Shown here one piece after another: positions 24,099 through 33,109 of a stretch of DNA of 64,000 nucleotides. This DNA comes from JANNRA01 sp031401035 (GTDB lineage: Bacteria > Desulfobacterota > Binatia > HRBIN30 > CADEER01): assembly GCA_031401035.1 (NCBI GenBank), contig JANNRA010000202.1, positions 1 through 64,000 of the forward strand, given 5' to 3'. The notes below the pieces were generated by a model that worked only from the letters and a program-made list of their open reading frames with translations, searched no databases and was not told the origin of the DNA. Each line of letters opens with the position of its first letter. Within the stretch, counting starts at the first letter, position 1. A program made the position numbers and the translations under genes.

Positions 24099-25114
24099 AC
24101 CGCCGGTTGACGCTGCTCCTGCTCGCCGCCCTGGCGAGCGGCGACGCGGCGCAGGCGCACGAGGTCCGTCCGGCCTACCTGGAGATCCGCCAGAGCGACG
24201 GCGACGCGTTCGACGTCCTGTGGAAGGTGCCGGCCCGCGGCGAGTACCGGCTCAGTCTGCACGCCCGGCTGCCGCAGGGGTGCAGCGGCGCGCCGGCGCA
24301 GGGCGCCTTCGTCGGCGCCGCCTTCGTCGAACGCTGGCGGGCGCAGTGCCCGGGCGGGCTGGTCGGCGGCACGATCGCGGTCGATGGCCTGCGCGCGACG
24401 CGCACCGACGTGCTGGTGCGCATCGAGTGGGCGGACGGCACGACGCACACCGCGCGCCTGACCCCCGAGCAGACGTCCTTCGACGTCCCGGCGGCGCCGG
24501 GCGTCCTGGCGGTGGCGCGGACCTACGTCGTCCTCGGCGTCGAGCACATCCTGCTCGGCGTCGACCACCTGCTGTTCGTGCTCGGGCTGCTGTTCCTGGT
24601 CGGCAACTGGCGGCAGCTCGTCGGCACGGTCACCGCGTTCACCGTCGCGCACAGCCTGACGCTGGCCGCGGCGACGCTCGACCTCGTGCACGTCCCGCAG
24701 GCGCCCGTCGAGGCCACCATCGCGCTCAGCGTCATGTTCCTCGCCGCCGAGATCCTGCACACGGCGCAGGGGCGGGCGGGCCTGGCGGCGCGCGCCCCGT
24801 GGCTGGTTGCGTTCGTGTTCGGCCTGCTGCACGGCCTCGGCTTTTCCGGCGCCCTGCGCGAGATCGGCCTGCCGCAGCGCGACATCCCGATGGCACTGCT
24901 CGCCTTCAACCTCGGCGTCGAGGCCGGCCAGCTGGCGTTCATTGCCCTGGTGGTCGCCGCCCTCTCGGCCGTGACGCGGCTGGTCGGGCGGCGCGGCGCG
25001 GCGTCGCACGGCCCGTGGCTGTCGGAGGCGATGATCCGCACGCCCGTGGCGTACGCCATCGGGTCGATCGCCGCCTTCTGGACGGTGCAGCGGGTGGTCG
25101 CGTTCTGGCCGTGA
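24095..25114 (+). CDS. HupE/UreJ-family membrane protein
   Basis: A 339-residue protein starting at GTG. It has a signal peptide (~1-21), then a ~130-residue beta-rich periplasmic domain (HEVRPAYLEIRQ). Six to seven transmembrane helices follow, carrying the family motifs GVEHILLGVDHLLFVLGLL, TAFTVAHSLTL, and FGLLHGLGFSGAL with FNLGVEAGQL. The histidines in these helices are thought to carry Ni2+ or other metals in HupE/UreJ permeases. No hydrogenase or urease genes are in the window, so the metal and role are unknown here. It is translationally coupled to the isomerase upstream. The same two-gene arrangement recurs in many genomes without hydrogenase. Confidence 0.88.
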   Translation: MNRRLTLLLLAALASGDAAQAHEVRPAYLEIRQSDGDAFDVLWKVPARGEYRLSLHARLPQGCSGAPAQGAFVGAAFVERWRAQCPGGLVGGTIAVDGLRATRTDVLVRIEWADGTTHTARLTPEQTSFDVPAAPGVLAVARTYVVLGVEHILLGVDHLLFVLGLLFLVGNWRQLVGTVTAFTVAHSLTLAAATLDLVHVPQAPVEATIALSVMFLAAEILHTAQGRAGLAARAPWLVAFVFGLLHGLGFSGALREIGLPQRDIPMALLAFNLGVEAGQLAFIALVVAALSAVTRLVGRRGAASHGPWLSEAMIRTPVAYAIGSIAAFWTVQRVVAFWP

Positions 25115-25132
25115 CGCCCGCTGCAATTCAAG

Positions 25133-25465
25133 TCAGGCGCGCGGCGTCTGCCGGCCCGTCAACCTGACCGAGGTGGCGGGGCCGATCAGTCGCGCGGTGT
25201 TCCGGGCCGTCCCGCCGCGCATGTCGGTCGCGCCGTAGGCGGCGAACGTCGGCGCCGAAAGGGTGGTCGCCGCGCCGGCGGCGGCACCACCCGGCGCGCC
25301 TGTAGCGTCGGTCGTTGCCCGGGCGACGCGGTCGATCTCTTCCAGCGCCTGCAGCACCTGGCGACCAACGGCGCCACGGCGCGCCTGATCGTCAGCGTCC
25401 GTGCAGTCTGGGCAGACGGTCAGGTCGCGAATGTGTTCCAGGAGACTGTTGGCGCGAAGACTCAT
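25133..25465 (-). CDS. Small CPDC-containing protein of unknown function
   Basis: A 110-residue protein from ATG 25465, which has a GGGAGGAA ribosome site upstream. The first 25 residues include HIRDLTVCPDCTDADDQ with a CxxC pair that might bind zinc or be redox active. A helix (VGRQVLQALEEIDRVAR) and a low-complexity Ala/Gly/Thr tail follow. I do not recognise a family. It lies 74 bases downstream of the glycosyltransferase gene on the same strand and could be its operon partner. The frame extends far upstream of this ATG, but only as a shadow of the glycosyltransferase. Confidence 0.55.
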   Translation of the reverse strand: MSLRANSLLEHIRDLTVCPDCTDADDQARRGAVGRQVLQALEEIDRVARATTDATGAPGGAAAGAATTLSAPTFAAYGATDMRGGTARNTARLIGPATSVRLTGRQTPRA

Positions 25466-25539
25466 CGATTCCTCCCTGCGGCGCTCAGCACGCTCAGACC
25501 GGTTGCTCGTCTCTTCCCACCACGTCCCCCACGCCGCCG

Positions 25540-27801
25540 TCAACCGCGCCCGCGTCGAGTGTCGAGCGCCGCGATCTGCAGGAGCACGTCGCGCCGCTGC
25601 ATTGCGTCGAGCAGCAGCGACGCGGATCGGACGGCATCCGCCGCCCGCGCATCGTCGAACACGGTCTGGGCGGCGACGGCGCTCAGGATGCGCGCGTCCG
25701 CGGGCCGGCTGTCGTCCGCCGCGGCGCGAATCAGGGGACAGTGTTCCGCCAGGCCGACCTCGCGCAGCCGCGCCGACCAGCGCACCGCCTGCTCGGTGGG
25801 CATCGCCGGCGCCATGCGGATCGCCAGCGCCAGGGCGCTGGCGCGGTAGCGGGGATCGTCGACCAGTCCCTCGAGTATCACGTGCGCGTTGCCGGGCGGC
25901 AGCTGCAGGAGCTGCGCGAAGATGGCGGGCACCCGCGCGGCGGGAACCGAGCGTAGACAGGCCCTGACGTCGCGCCCTGTCCGCCGATAGCTTTCGGCCA
26001 GGATATGCCAGATCGGCTCGTCCCACGTCGCGCCCGTGGCGACCACCGTCGCCTCGTCGGCGGCCTGCTGCCACTGCTCCAGCATGAAGTGGCAGCGGGC
26101 GCGGTGCAGGGGCACGGCGAATCCGGGCAGCACCATGCCGTCGTCGTCCCTCGCCTCGATCAGTCCGTCGAAGGCATCCAGGGCATCCCGCCAGCGCTGC
26201 ACGTCGACATAGGCCGCGCCGCGCAGGTAGCGCACCAGCTCCGTCGAGTCGGAGACGCGCTCGAGGTCGTCGATCCACGCCAGGGCCGATTCGGGTCGCC
26301 CCATATCGAGGCACAGCTGCGCCGCCGAGCGGCAGAGCGTGCGTCGCAGGGGCGGCGAGTCGCAGGGGAGGGGCCGCGCCTGGGCGAAGAGCGCCAGCGC
26401 GTCCTCGCCACGACCGCCCAGTGTGTAGGCGCGGGCGAGGTTGACCAGCTTGTCGACCGCCTGGCGATCGACATCCGCGCCGGCGTCGAGCGTCGCCAGC
26501 CGCATGTTGCGCTCGGCCTTGCCCTTCGCCGCCATCCGCGCCGGCGTGTAGCCGCTGTGGACCAGACGGCCGCCGTCGAGGACGTCGAACTCATAGGCCG
26601 TCCCGCCGCCGCGGTGGATCACCTGCTCGTGCAGGCGGCCGTGCCAGTGGAACAGCGCGCGCCGAAACAGCCGGCACGCCCGGTGCGTGACGTCGCGCTT
26701 GCCGTCGCCGCCGAGGTTGACGATGTCCAGCACGAAGGCGTCGACCGGTGCGCCCGGCAGGGCGGCGCGCAGCGCCGCCGGGTCGCCGTCGAACAGCTCG
26801 TCCGCATCGACGTGCAGCACCCATTCGCCAGTACAGTGCGCCAGCGCCGCGTTGCGGGCGCGGCCGAAGTCATCGTCCCAGTACCCCTGGATGACCGCGG
26901 CGCCGGCAGCGCCGGCGAGGTCCTGCGAACCGTCGGTCGAGCCGGTGTCGTAGACGACCACCTCGTCGACCAGGCCGCGCAAGGCGCTCAGGCACTCGCG
27001 CAGCAGCGCGGCTTCGTCCCTGACGATCAGGCAGGCGGACAGCAGCGGCCCGGCGGCGCCGCGCGGCAGGGGCAGTCGGCCGCTGTGCTTGGCAACCAGC
27101 CGCTCGAGGTTGGCCTGCTGGATGGCGAACCAGTCCAGGCCGTACGCATCGAACGTCGCATGGCCGTGGTGGTGGACGACGGTGTCATGGCAGATCAGCA
27201 GCCGCCCTCCGGCCTTGATCAGGCGCAGGCAGAGATCGTCGTCCTCCGCGCCGCCGGTGGCAAACCCTTCGTCCCAGCCGCCGACCAGCCGCAGCGCGCT
27301 GGCGCGCACCGCCAGGCAGAACCCGACCAGGCGGGTCGTCTCGGTGGTTCGACCGGGATGCCGCCGCCGCCAGGCGCGGGCAAAGGCGCCAAACGACGAC
27401 AGGGATGCGGCGTCGTAGTCGGCGTTCGCGATCACCTGCGGGCCGGAGACGCAGTTGCTCATCGGGCCGGTGGCGACGACGGACGCATCGGCGAAGGGCG
27501 CCAGCAGCCCGGCGAGCCAGTCGTCGGGGAGCAGGGTGTCGTTGTTGAGGAACACGACGGTCGATCCGGTGGCCAGCGCGGCGCCCTGGTTGCAGGCCGT
27601 CGCGAAGCCGCGATTCGTCGCATTCGCACTCGTCGTCACCCATGGAAGGCGAGCGAGTCCGGCCGCGGTGTCGTCGTGCGAGCCGTTGTCGACGACGACG
27701 ACCTGGTCCGCCGCGCCGAGCGTCGGGCGCAGCGATGCGAGGCAGGCCTGCGTCATCGGCCACTGGTTCCAGACCGGAATGACGATGCTCACGTGGTCCA
27801 T
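25540..27801 (-). CDS. Double GT2 glycosyltransferase with C-terminal TPR-like region
   Basis: A 753-residue protein with no signal peptide. Residues ~1-255 are one GT2 (GT-A) domain: VSIVIPVWNQWPMTQ, VVVVDNGSHDDT, FLNNDTLLPDDW and GAEDDDLCLRL. Residues ~260-480 are a second domain of the SunS/TPR-linked type: ACLIVRDEAALLRECL, VVVYDTGSTDGSQD and the DxD-like HVDADELFDGD. The remaining ~270 residues are helical repeats (NLARAYTLGGRGEDALALF). Two-domain enzymes of this kind add successive sugars to glycans or proteins. The acceptor is not evident. ATG 27801 is the first Met of the fold. The small CPDC protein follows it. The nearby nucleotidyltransferase at 28437 could supply or modify a sugar, but the link is loose. 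Confidence 0.88.
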   Translation of the reverse strand: MDHVSIVIPVWNQWPMTQACLASLRPTLGAADQVVVVDNGSHDDTAAGLARLPWVTTSANATNRGFATACNQGAALATGSTVVFLNNDTLLPDDWLAGLLAPFADASVVATGPMSNCVSGPQVIANADYDAASLSSFGAFARAWRRRHPGRTTETTRLVGFCLAVRASALRLVGGWDEGFATGGAEDDDLCLRLIKAGGRLLICHDTVVHHHGHATFDAYGLDWFAIQQANLERLVAKHSGRLPLPRGAAGPLLSACLIVRDEAALLRECLSALRGLVDEVVVYDTGSTDGSQDLAGAAGAAVIQGYWDDDFGRARNAALAHCTGEWVLHVDADELFDGDPAALRAALPGAPVDAFVLDIVNLGGDGKRDVTHRACRLFRRALFHWHGRLHEQVIHRGGGTAYEFDVLDGGRLVHSGYTPARMAAKGKAERNMRLATLDAGADVDRQAVDKLVNLARAYTLGGRGEDALALFAQARPLPCDSPPLRRTLCRSAAQLCLDMGRPESALAWIDDLERVSDSTELVRYLRGAAYVDVQRWRDALDAFDGLIEARDDDGMVLPGFAVPLHRARCHFMLEQWQQAADEATVVATGATWDEPIWHILAESYRRTGRDVRACLRSVPAARVPAIFAQLLQLPPGNAHVILEGLVDDPRYRASALALAIRMAPAMPTEQAVRWSARLREVGLAEHCPLIRAAADDSRPADARILSAVAAQTVFDDARAADAVRSASLLLDAMQRRDVLLQIAALDTRRGRG

Positions 27802-27855
27802 CAGGCAGATCGAGCTCGCTGACGGCCCGTCACCGGCACGGGGACGGGAATGCCC

Positions 27856-28320
27856 TCAATAGGCCCCGGCCAGCTTGCGATGGTCCCAGCTGGCGATCCG
27901 TTCGGGGCGGATGACGACGACGGTGCGCTTCCGCGCCATCATCTTCGCCGCCTGCGGGATCATCTCCGGCGCGATGTCCGGGTTGTTCTTGCGGACGATG
28001 TGCGCGGCATAGCGCTCGACGGCGGCGGGCTCATCGACCAGCTCGGCGCGGGCGTTGATGGAGACGCCGCGCAGCTGATCGTAGGTGGTGCCGTCCTCGA
28101 CCAGCACGGCGATGCGCGGGTCGCGCTGCAGATTGACGATCTTCTGCGACTTGGTGAACGTCTCGAAGACGATCGCGCCGTCGACCACCGCGAACCACAG
28201 CGTCGTCAACTGCACCGACCCGTCCTTGTTCAACGTCGCCACCTGCAGGCTCTGGCGGCTCTCGATGAAGGGCCAGATCTCCGCTTCGGTCATCCGGATC
28301 AGGTCGCGCTTCTTGGGCAT
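27856..28320 (-). CDS. PPOX-class flavin/F420-dependent oxidoreductase
   Basis: A 154-residue split-barrel protein. LQVATLNKDGSVQLTTLWFAV, TFTKSQKIVNLQRDPRIAVLV and GVSINARAELVD are the usual pyridoxamine-phosphate-oxidase-like segments that hold FMN or F420. Proteins of this size in soil bacteria are often F420-dependent reductases, but the cofactor cannot be read with confidence. ATG 28320. It lies 54 bases upstream of the glycosyltransferase gene on the same strand and is divergent from the nucleotidyltransferase, with 116 bases between them. Confidence 0.85.
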   Translation of the reverse strand: MPKKRDLIRMTEAEIWPFIESRQSLQVATLNKDGSVQLTTLWFAVVDGAIVFETFTKSQKIVNLQRDPRIAVLVEDGTTYDQLRGVSINARAELVDEPAAVERYAAHIVRKNNPDIAPEMIPQAAKMMARKRTVVVIRPERIASWDHRKLAGAY

Positions 28321-28436
28321 GGGCGCTCCCTATCCGACGGCGCGGGCCGGCGTCGAGGGCCGGCCACCCGCCGCCGATCTGATCGGCAACGGGGTTTGAC
28401 CACCCGTTCGACGCGGCCTAATGACGGCCACCGGCC

Positions 28437-29627
28437 GTGACCACTCCAATCACTTCTGCCGCTGCTCCGGCCGACGACGCCGATCGCGCACAGCGGCGGA
28501 CGCAGAGCCGGCGCGGGCTGCTGCTGTCGCTGCGGCCGGACGGCGGCGCCTTCGCGGAGTGGGCGCACGACCATGCCGCGGCGGCCGACTGGGAGTGGCT
28601 GCTGCGCCGGGCGCAGCAGCACAAGCTGGCGGCGCTGCTCGCCGCGCGGCTTGCCGACTGCGACCTCGACGTCGATGTCCGCCAGCGCCTGGCCATCATT
28701 CGCCTCGAGGCGACGCAGCGCGCCGCGGCGGCGGAGCGGACGCTGGCCTGCCTCGCCGACGCGTTCGCGGCGCCGGCGCTGCCGTTCTTCGTCGTCAAGG
28801 GCAGCGTCCTGGCGCACCAGATCTACGGCGATCCGCGCCTGCGGCGCTTCGCCGACGTCGACATCGTGGTGCGCCAGGCCGACGTGCCGCGGGCGGAGGA
28901 GGCGCTGCGCGGGCTCGGCTTTCGGCCCGGCGGCTTCGAGGCGATCGTCGCGGCGCGGCCGACGACGACGGCGGAGCGGCGCATCGCCAAGCGGCTGGCG
29001 CGGCGCTTCGAGGCGCGCCATCTCGGCGCCTTCTCCTGGTACGCTCCGGCGGGCGGTGAGATGCTGTCGGTCGACCTGCACTGGCAGCTCTCCCCGACCC
29101 GTCTGCCAGGCGATGAAGACCGCCTCTGGCAGCAGACGACGCCGGTCACCGTCGCCGGCACGCGCCTGCTCACCCTCACCCCGGCTGCCACCGTACTGCA
29201 TCTCGCCGCGCACGCGACCACCTGCCTGCTGAACGGCTTCCGCCTCCTGCACCTGGCCGACGTCGGCTGGGCGGCGCGCCACTTCGCGGATCAGGGCGCG
29301 GCGGTGTGGGCACTGGCGGAGCAGTGGGGCGTGACGGCGCACCTGGCGCTGGTCTTCGCGCTGGTCGAGCAGCGGCTCGGCATCGAGGTGGAAATGGCCG
29401 GCGGCGCGTCCGGGCGCCGCCCGACGACGCGTAGGCTGGCCAGCGAGGCGATGCTGGTCGATGTCCCGGACCTGGCGACGATGCCGCAGCACAAGCGCCT
29501 CGGCCCCGAATTGCGCTGGGCTGTCGCCATGGGCTGCGTGCGGCGCAACGTGCGCGTCTCCATCGCCGCGGCGGCGGCGCGGGCCCGCTTCCGGCTGCAC
29601 CGCTGGCGCCGGCCGCGCGCTGACTGA
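28437..29627 (+). CDS. Nucleotidyltransferase-like protein (NTP_transf_5 family)
   Basis: A 396-residue protein from GTG 28437. After an N-terminal helical region, residues ~115-145 carry FFVVKGSVLAHQIYGDPRLRR and FADVDIVV, the pattern of the PF14907-type nucleotidyltransferase family (KG...YxDPxxRxxxDxDxLV). The paired acidic residues DVD would bind metal. Later parts (VDLHWQL, AATVLHLAAHATT, LLHLADVGW) match the same family. These proteins are common in polysaccharide and peptide biosynthesis loci, but their reaction is mostly unknown. No ATG is available near the start. The gene faces the cytidylate-kinase-like gene, with 11 bases between their ends. Confidence 0.82.
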   Translation: MTTPITSAAAPADDADRAQRRTQSRRGLLLSLRPDGGAFAEWAHDHAAAADWEWLLRRAQQHKLAALLAARLADCDLDVDVRQRLAIIRLEATQRAAAAERTLACLADAFAAPALPFFVVKGSVLAHQIYGDPRLRRFADVDIVVRQADVPRAEEALRGLGFRPGGFEAIVAARPTTTAERRIAKRLARRFEARHLGAFSWYAPAGGEMLSVDLHWQLSPTRLPGDEDRLWQQTTPVTVAGTRLLTLTPAATVLHLAAHATTCLLNGFRLLHLADVGWAARHFADQGAAVWALAEQWGVTAHLALVFALVEQRLGIEVEMAGGASGRRPTTRRLASEAMLVDVPDLATMPQHKRLGPELRWAVAMGCVRRNVRVSIAAAAARARFRLHRWRRPRAD

Positions 29628-29638
29628 GCGCCGGCCGG

Positions 29639-30268
29639 TCAGCGCGCCGCGGCGAGGATCGCCGCGACGGCCTGGTCGGCGTTCAGCGCGTCGGTGTTGA
29701 GCACCAGATCATAGTGCAACGGCGTCTCCTCGCGGACGTCGTAGAAGGTACGCAGGTAGTGGGCGCGGTCCTTGTCCGATTCGCGTACCGCCTTGGCCGC
29801 GTCGCCGCTGTCGAGCAGGCTGATGCGCCGCGCGCGCGTCTCCGGCGACGCCGTGACGAGGACGCGCAGCACCTTCGCGCCAGCGCCGAGCGCGTACGAC
29901 GCCGCGTGGGCGACGATGACCACCTTGCCCTGCGCCGCGATCTCGGCGATCGCCTCGCGGATCAGCCCGCGCAGATCCTCGGCCACCGGCGCGGCCACCG
30001 GGTTGACGCCCGGCAGGTAGTACGGGCCGCCGGCACCGACGAGCTCGCCCGGGGGGCCGATGGCCAGGGCGTCGAGCAACCGCTCGAGAAAGGTCGCGCG
30101 CTCCTCGGTCTTTGCCACCATGTTCGGGTCGATGTGCGCCTTGCCGCTGGCGACGACGATGATCTCCTCGTCGATGTAGCGGAACCCGAGCTGCTCGGCG
30201 ACCATGCGGCCGATGGTCTCGCCGCCGGCGGCCGCGGCGCGCGATATACAGATGACGCTGCGAGTCAT
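29639..30268 (-). CDS. Cytidylate-kinase-like protein
   Basis: A 209-residue protein. SRAAAAGGETIGRMVAEQLGFRYIDEEII fits the P-loop-kinase-like start of the PF13189 family, where the GSGG of true cytidylate kinases is altered. VVIVAHAASYAL, RVLVTASPETRARRI and DKDRAHYLRTFYDV follow, the last matching the lid and DxxR region. HYDLVLNTD is the terminal motif. The family occurs widely and may phosphorylate nucleotides or act as a sensor; a specific role is not known. ATG 30268. It is divergent from the aldehyde dehydrogenase across 171 bases. Confidence 0.83.
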   Translation of the reverse strand: MTRSVICISRAAAAGGETIGRMVAEQLGFRYIDEEIIVVASGKAHIDPNMVAKTEERATFLERLLDALAIGPPGELVGAGGPYYLPGVNPVAAPVAEDLRGLIREAIAEIAAQGKVVIVAHAASYALGAGAKVLRVLVTASPETRARRISLLDSGDAAKAVRESDKDRAHYLRTFYDVREETPLHYDLVLNTDALNADQAVAAILAAAR

Positions 30269-30439
30269 GTCGTTGCTGCCTCCATGCCGTGAACCGTGGC
30301 GATGCCGGGAGCGCTACCAGGAACGCCGCTGGTCGGCAATTGGGTCGCGCGGCGCGGCCGCGTTGACACCGCCGATCGCGCGCCACTACAAGCCGACGCA
30401 TCGCAGCAGGCGCGCGGTGCACCGCGCAGGGGAGGTTCC

Positions 30440-31966
30440 ATGGCACAGGCAGCAGGGCAGGCAGCCTATCCGATCGATGCCGGCGTGGTGCAGTTTCTCG
30501 CCGCGCGCACGCAGCGCATGCTGATCGGCGGCGAGTGGGTGGCGGCGGCGTCGGGCGAGACCTTCACCACCGTCAACCCCGCCACTGAGTTGCCGCTCGC
30601 CACGGTGCCGGCGGGCGACAAAGAGGACGTCGACCGCGCCGTACGGGCGGCGCGCCACGCCTTCGAGCACGGGCCGTGGCGGCGCATGACGCCCTCCGAG
30701 CGCGGGCGGGCGCTGTGGAAGCTCGCCGATCTCATCGAGGCGCACAGCGAGGAGTTCGCGCAGCTCGAGACGCTCGACAACGGCAAGCCGATCAGCGTCG
30801 CGCGGGCCGCCGACATTCCGCTGGTGGTCGACCACTTCCGCTACTACGCCGGCTGGGCGACGAAGATCGAAGGCGAGACGATCCCGGTGTCGACCGCGGG
30901 CCTGCATATCCTCAACTACACGCTGCGCGAGCCGGTCGGCGTCGTCGGCCAGATCATCCCGTGGAACTTCCCGTTGCTGATGGCCGCCTGGAAACTCGGC
31001 GCGGCGCTGGCCTGCGGCAACACCGTGGTGCTCAAGCCGGCCGAGCAGACGCCGCTGTCGGCGTTGCGGCTGGGCGAGTTGTTCGAGGCGGCGGGGTTCC
31101 CGCCCGGCGTCGTCAACATCGTCACCGGCTTTGGCGAGACCGCCGGCGCCGCCATCGCCGCGCACCCGGACATCGACAAGGTCGCCTTCACCGGCTCGAC
31201 CGAGGTCGGCCGCATCGTCATGCGCGCCGCCACCGGCAATCTCAAGCGCGTGTCGCTGGAGCTGGGCGGCAAGTCGCCGAACATCATCTTCGCCGACGCC
31301 GACCTCGACGCCGCCGCCATCGGCGCCGCCTCGGCGATCTATTTCAACCACGGTCAGTGCTGCTGCGCCGGCTCACGGCTGTTCATCGAGCAGAAGGTGT
31401 ACGACCGCGTCATGCCGCGCCTGATCGACTACTCCAAACAGGTCAAGCTCGGGCCGGGCATGGATCCGACGACGGAGATGGGCCCGCTGGTGTCGCACGA
31501 GCAGTTCACGCGCGTCAGCGACTACCTGCAGCACGGCCGCCAGGAGGGCGCCACCGTCGCCGCCGGCGGCGGCCGTCCGGCGCACCTCGGCCAGGGCTAC
31601 TTCGTCGCTCCGACGGTGTTCAGCGACGTCCGCCCGGACATGAGGATCGTCCGCGAGGAGATCTTCGGACCGGTGGTGTGCGCGGTGCCGTTTACCGATC
31701 CCGAGGAGGTCGTCGCCGCCGGCAACGACTCCGCCTACGGCCTCGCCGCGGCGGTGTGGACGCGCGACGTCCAGAAGGCGCACCGCATGGCCGCCACCCT
31801 CAAGGCCGGCACGGTGTGGATCAACTGCTACAACATGTTCGACGCCGCCTCGCCGTTCGGGGGCTACAAACAGAGCGGCTTCGGACGCGAGATGGGTAAG
31901 GCCGCCCTCGACCTCTACACGCAGATCAAGAGCGTCTGGCTCAACCTCGGCGAGCACGCCGGCTGA
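30440..31966 (+). CDS. NAD(P)-dependent aldehyde dehydrogenase
   Basis: A 508-residue protein. It has the Rossmann segments VGQIIPWNFPLLMAAWK and VAFTGSTEVG, the general base in LELGGKSPN (E274), and the nucleophile in FNHGQCCCAGSR (middle Cys, C308), very close to the ALDH1/ALDH2 pattern. It ends PFGGYKQSGFGREMG. It oxidises aldehydes to acids in the cytoplasm. ATG 30440 follows GGGGAGG; an upstream in-frame extension to 30296 has no family similarity. It stands alone, downstream of a divergent promoter region. The specific aldehyde is not inferable from neighbours. Confidence 0.95.
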   Translation: MAQAAGQAAYPIDAGVVQFLAARTQRMLIGGEWVAAASGETFTTVNPATELPLATVPAGDKEDVDRAVRAARHAFEHGPWRRMTPSERGRALWKLADLIEAHSEEFAQLETLDNGKPISVARAADIPLVVDHFRYYAGWATKIEGETIPVSTAGLHILNYTLREPVGVVGQIIPWNFPLLMAAWKLGAALACGNTVVLKPAEQTPLSALRLGELFEAAGFPPGVVNIVTGFGETAGAAIAAHPDIDKVAFTGSTEVGRIVMRAATGNLKRVSLELGGKSPNIIFADADLDAAAIGAASAIYFNHGQCCCAGSRLFIEQKVYDRVMPRLIDYSKQVKLGPGMDPTTEMGPLVSHEQFTRVSDYLQHGRQEGATVAAGGGRPAHLGQGYFVAPTVFSDVRPDMRIVREEIFGPVVCAVPFTDPEEVVAAGNDSAYGLAAAVWTRDVQKAHRMAATLKAGTVWINCYNMFDAASPFGGYKQSGFGREMGKAALDLYTQIKSVWLNLGEHAG

Positions 31967-32050
31967 CGCCGGGCGCCGTGCCTGCGCCGGCGCGGCGCCC
32001 GGCTCAGCTCCAGGGCGGGTCGTAGCAGCAGTGCATGCCGGTGCTGACGC

Positions 32051-32390
32051 TTCGGGCTCTTCATCGCCATCGCGCACTTCCTCGACGCCTACGCCCAGCG
32101 CGGTCCGTTGCTGCTGATCCTCGACGATCTGCAGCGTGCCGACCCGCCCTCGCTGCTGCGCCTGCAATTCTTCACGCAGGAGCAGCGCCAGCGCTCCATC
32201 CTCGTCCTCGGCACCAACCGGACGCACGGCGCGCCACCCAACCGCGCCCTGACGGAGATGGTGGTCGAGGCGAGCCGCGAGCCGGGCACCGAACGCCTCG
32301 AGGTGGGCGCCTTCAGTCGCGACGAGACGGCGGACCTGCTGCGCGCCTGGTTTGCACACGAGCCCGACGTCCGGTCGGCGCGCCGCGATC
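32051..32390 (+). pseudogene. Fragment of an AAA/STAND-type regulatory ATPase
   Basis: A single frame of about 110 residues begins in mid-domain: FGLFIAIAHFLDAYAQRGP, the Walker B strand LLLILDDLQRADPPSLLRL, ILVLGTNRTHG, then FSRDETADLLRAWF. This is the central part of the ATPase domain of MalT/LuxR-type or cyclase-linked regulators. The P-loop part before it and the sensor and TPR parts after it are missing, and the frame then turns to noise. It is related in type, but not closely in sequence, to the two intact ATPases at 34191-37559 and 37716-41066. Confidence 0.65.
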
Positions 32391-32513
32391 GCCGGGGCGG
32401 CAAAGCCGCCGCGACGGTGGGCGATGCGCTCGAACATGGCGCGAGTCCGTACTCGCCCCGCAGCGCACCGACACACACCAGCGGACAGTGCGGCGGAGCT
32501 GCGCCCTCCGTTC

Positions 32514-32991
32514 TCAGCGCGGTGTGCGCGCCGCGATCCCCAGCCCGCCCAGCGCCGCCGCGACGCCCGCGTAGGCGAAGAGATCGCCGACCGAGAGCAG
32601 ATAGACGCCGCCGAGGTCGGCGGTCTGGATGAGCAGCGGGCTCGGCACCAGCGCGTAGCCGAGCAGCATCCACGGTTCGCCGGTGAGCAGGCGCGCCCGC
32701 GCCAATTCGCAGGCGACCCACAGCGCCGCGGTCAGCGGCGGGCGCCAGACGGTGGCGATGCGCGGCAGCGCCACCGACGCGGCGGCCGCGAACACGGCGT
32801 AGCAAAGGCCCCAGAGGATCTGGCAGCCGACCAGGCAGAAGAGCAGGCCGAACCACCACGGCTGCTGGTAGTAGAAGGTGAGGGCCGTCGGCCACCCAGT
32901 AGCCGATCCCCCAGATCGCCGCGCTGCCCCACAGGTGCCCGGCCAGCGCGTGCAGGCCGGCCGAGAGCAGGATCAGAAGGACAAGCATCAT
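32514..32991 (-). pseudogene. lnt: Truncated, frameshifted apolipoprotein N-acyltransferase (lnt)
   Basis: Reading from ATG 32991, MLVLLILLSAGLHALAGHLW and IWGIGYWVADG form the first part. The frame is then lost near 32885 and resumes in another phase with ALTFYYQQPWWFGLLFC and LVGCQILWGLCYAVFAAAAS. ALWVACELARARLLTGEPW, MLLGYALVPSPLLIQTADL and GGVYLLSVGDLFAYAG follow, which match the membrane part of Lnt (PWxxLGY, QxAxxxGVYGLS). It ends at a stop after ~150 residues, before any nitrilase-like catalytic domain. A functional lnt must exist elsewhere. One indel could be an assembly error, but the missing C-terminal two-thirds is not explained by that. Confidence 0.7.
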
Positions 32992-33109
32992 CGCCGCGTC
33001 GCGACTCTGCTGCGCGTTCGCTGCGCGCCGGTCAAGGCGACCGGCCGGGCGACCTACCGGGCGCCACAAGATGTTTTACAGCAAAATAGAACGCCAGTAA
33101 TCAGTGAAT

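Noticed and set aside
18165..30268. A lasso-peptide or polysaccharide gene cluster built from the asparagine-synthetase, nucleotidyltransferase and GT2 genes
   Set aside because: No precursor peptide, leader peptidase or PqqD-like protein, no Wzx/Wzy or export genes, and the genes are separated by unrelated ones on both strands.
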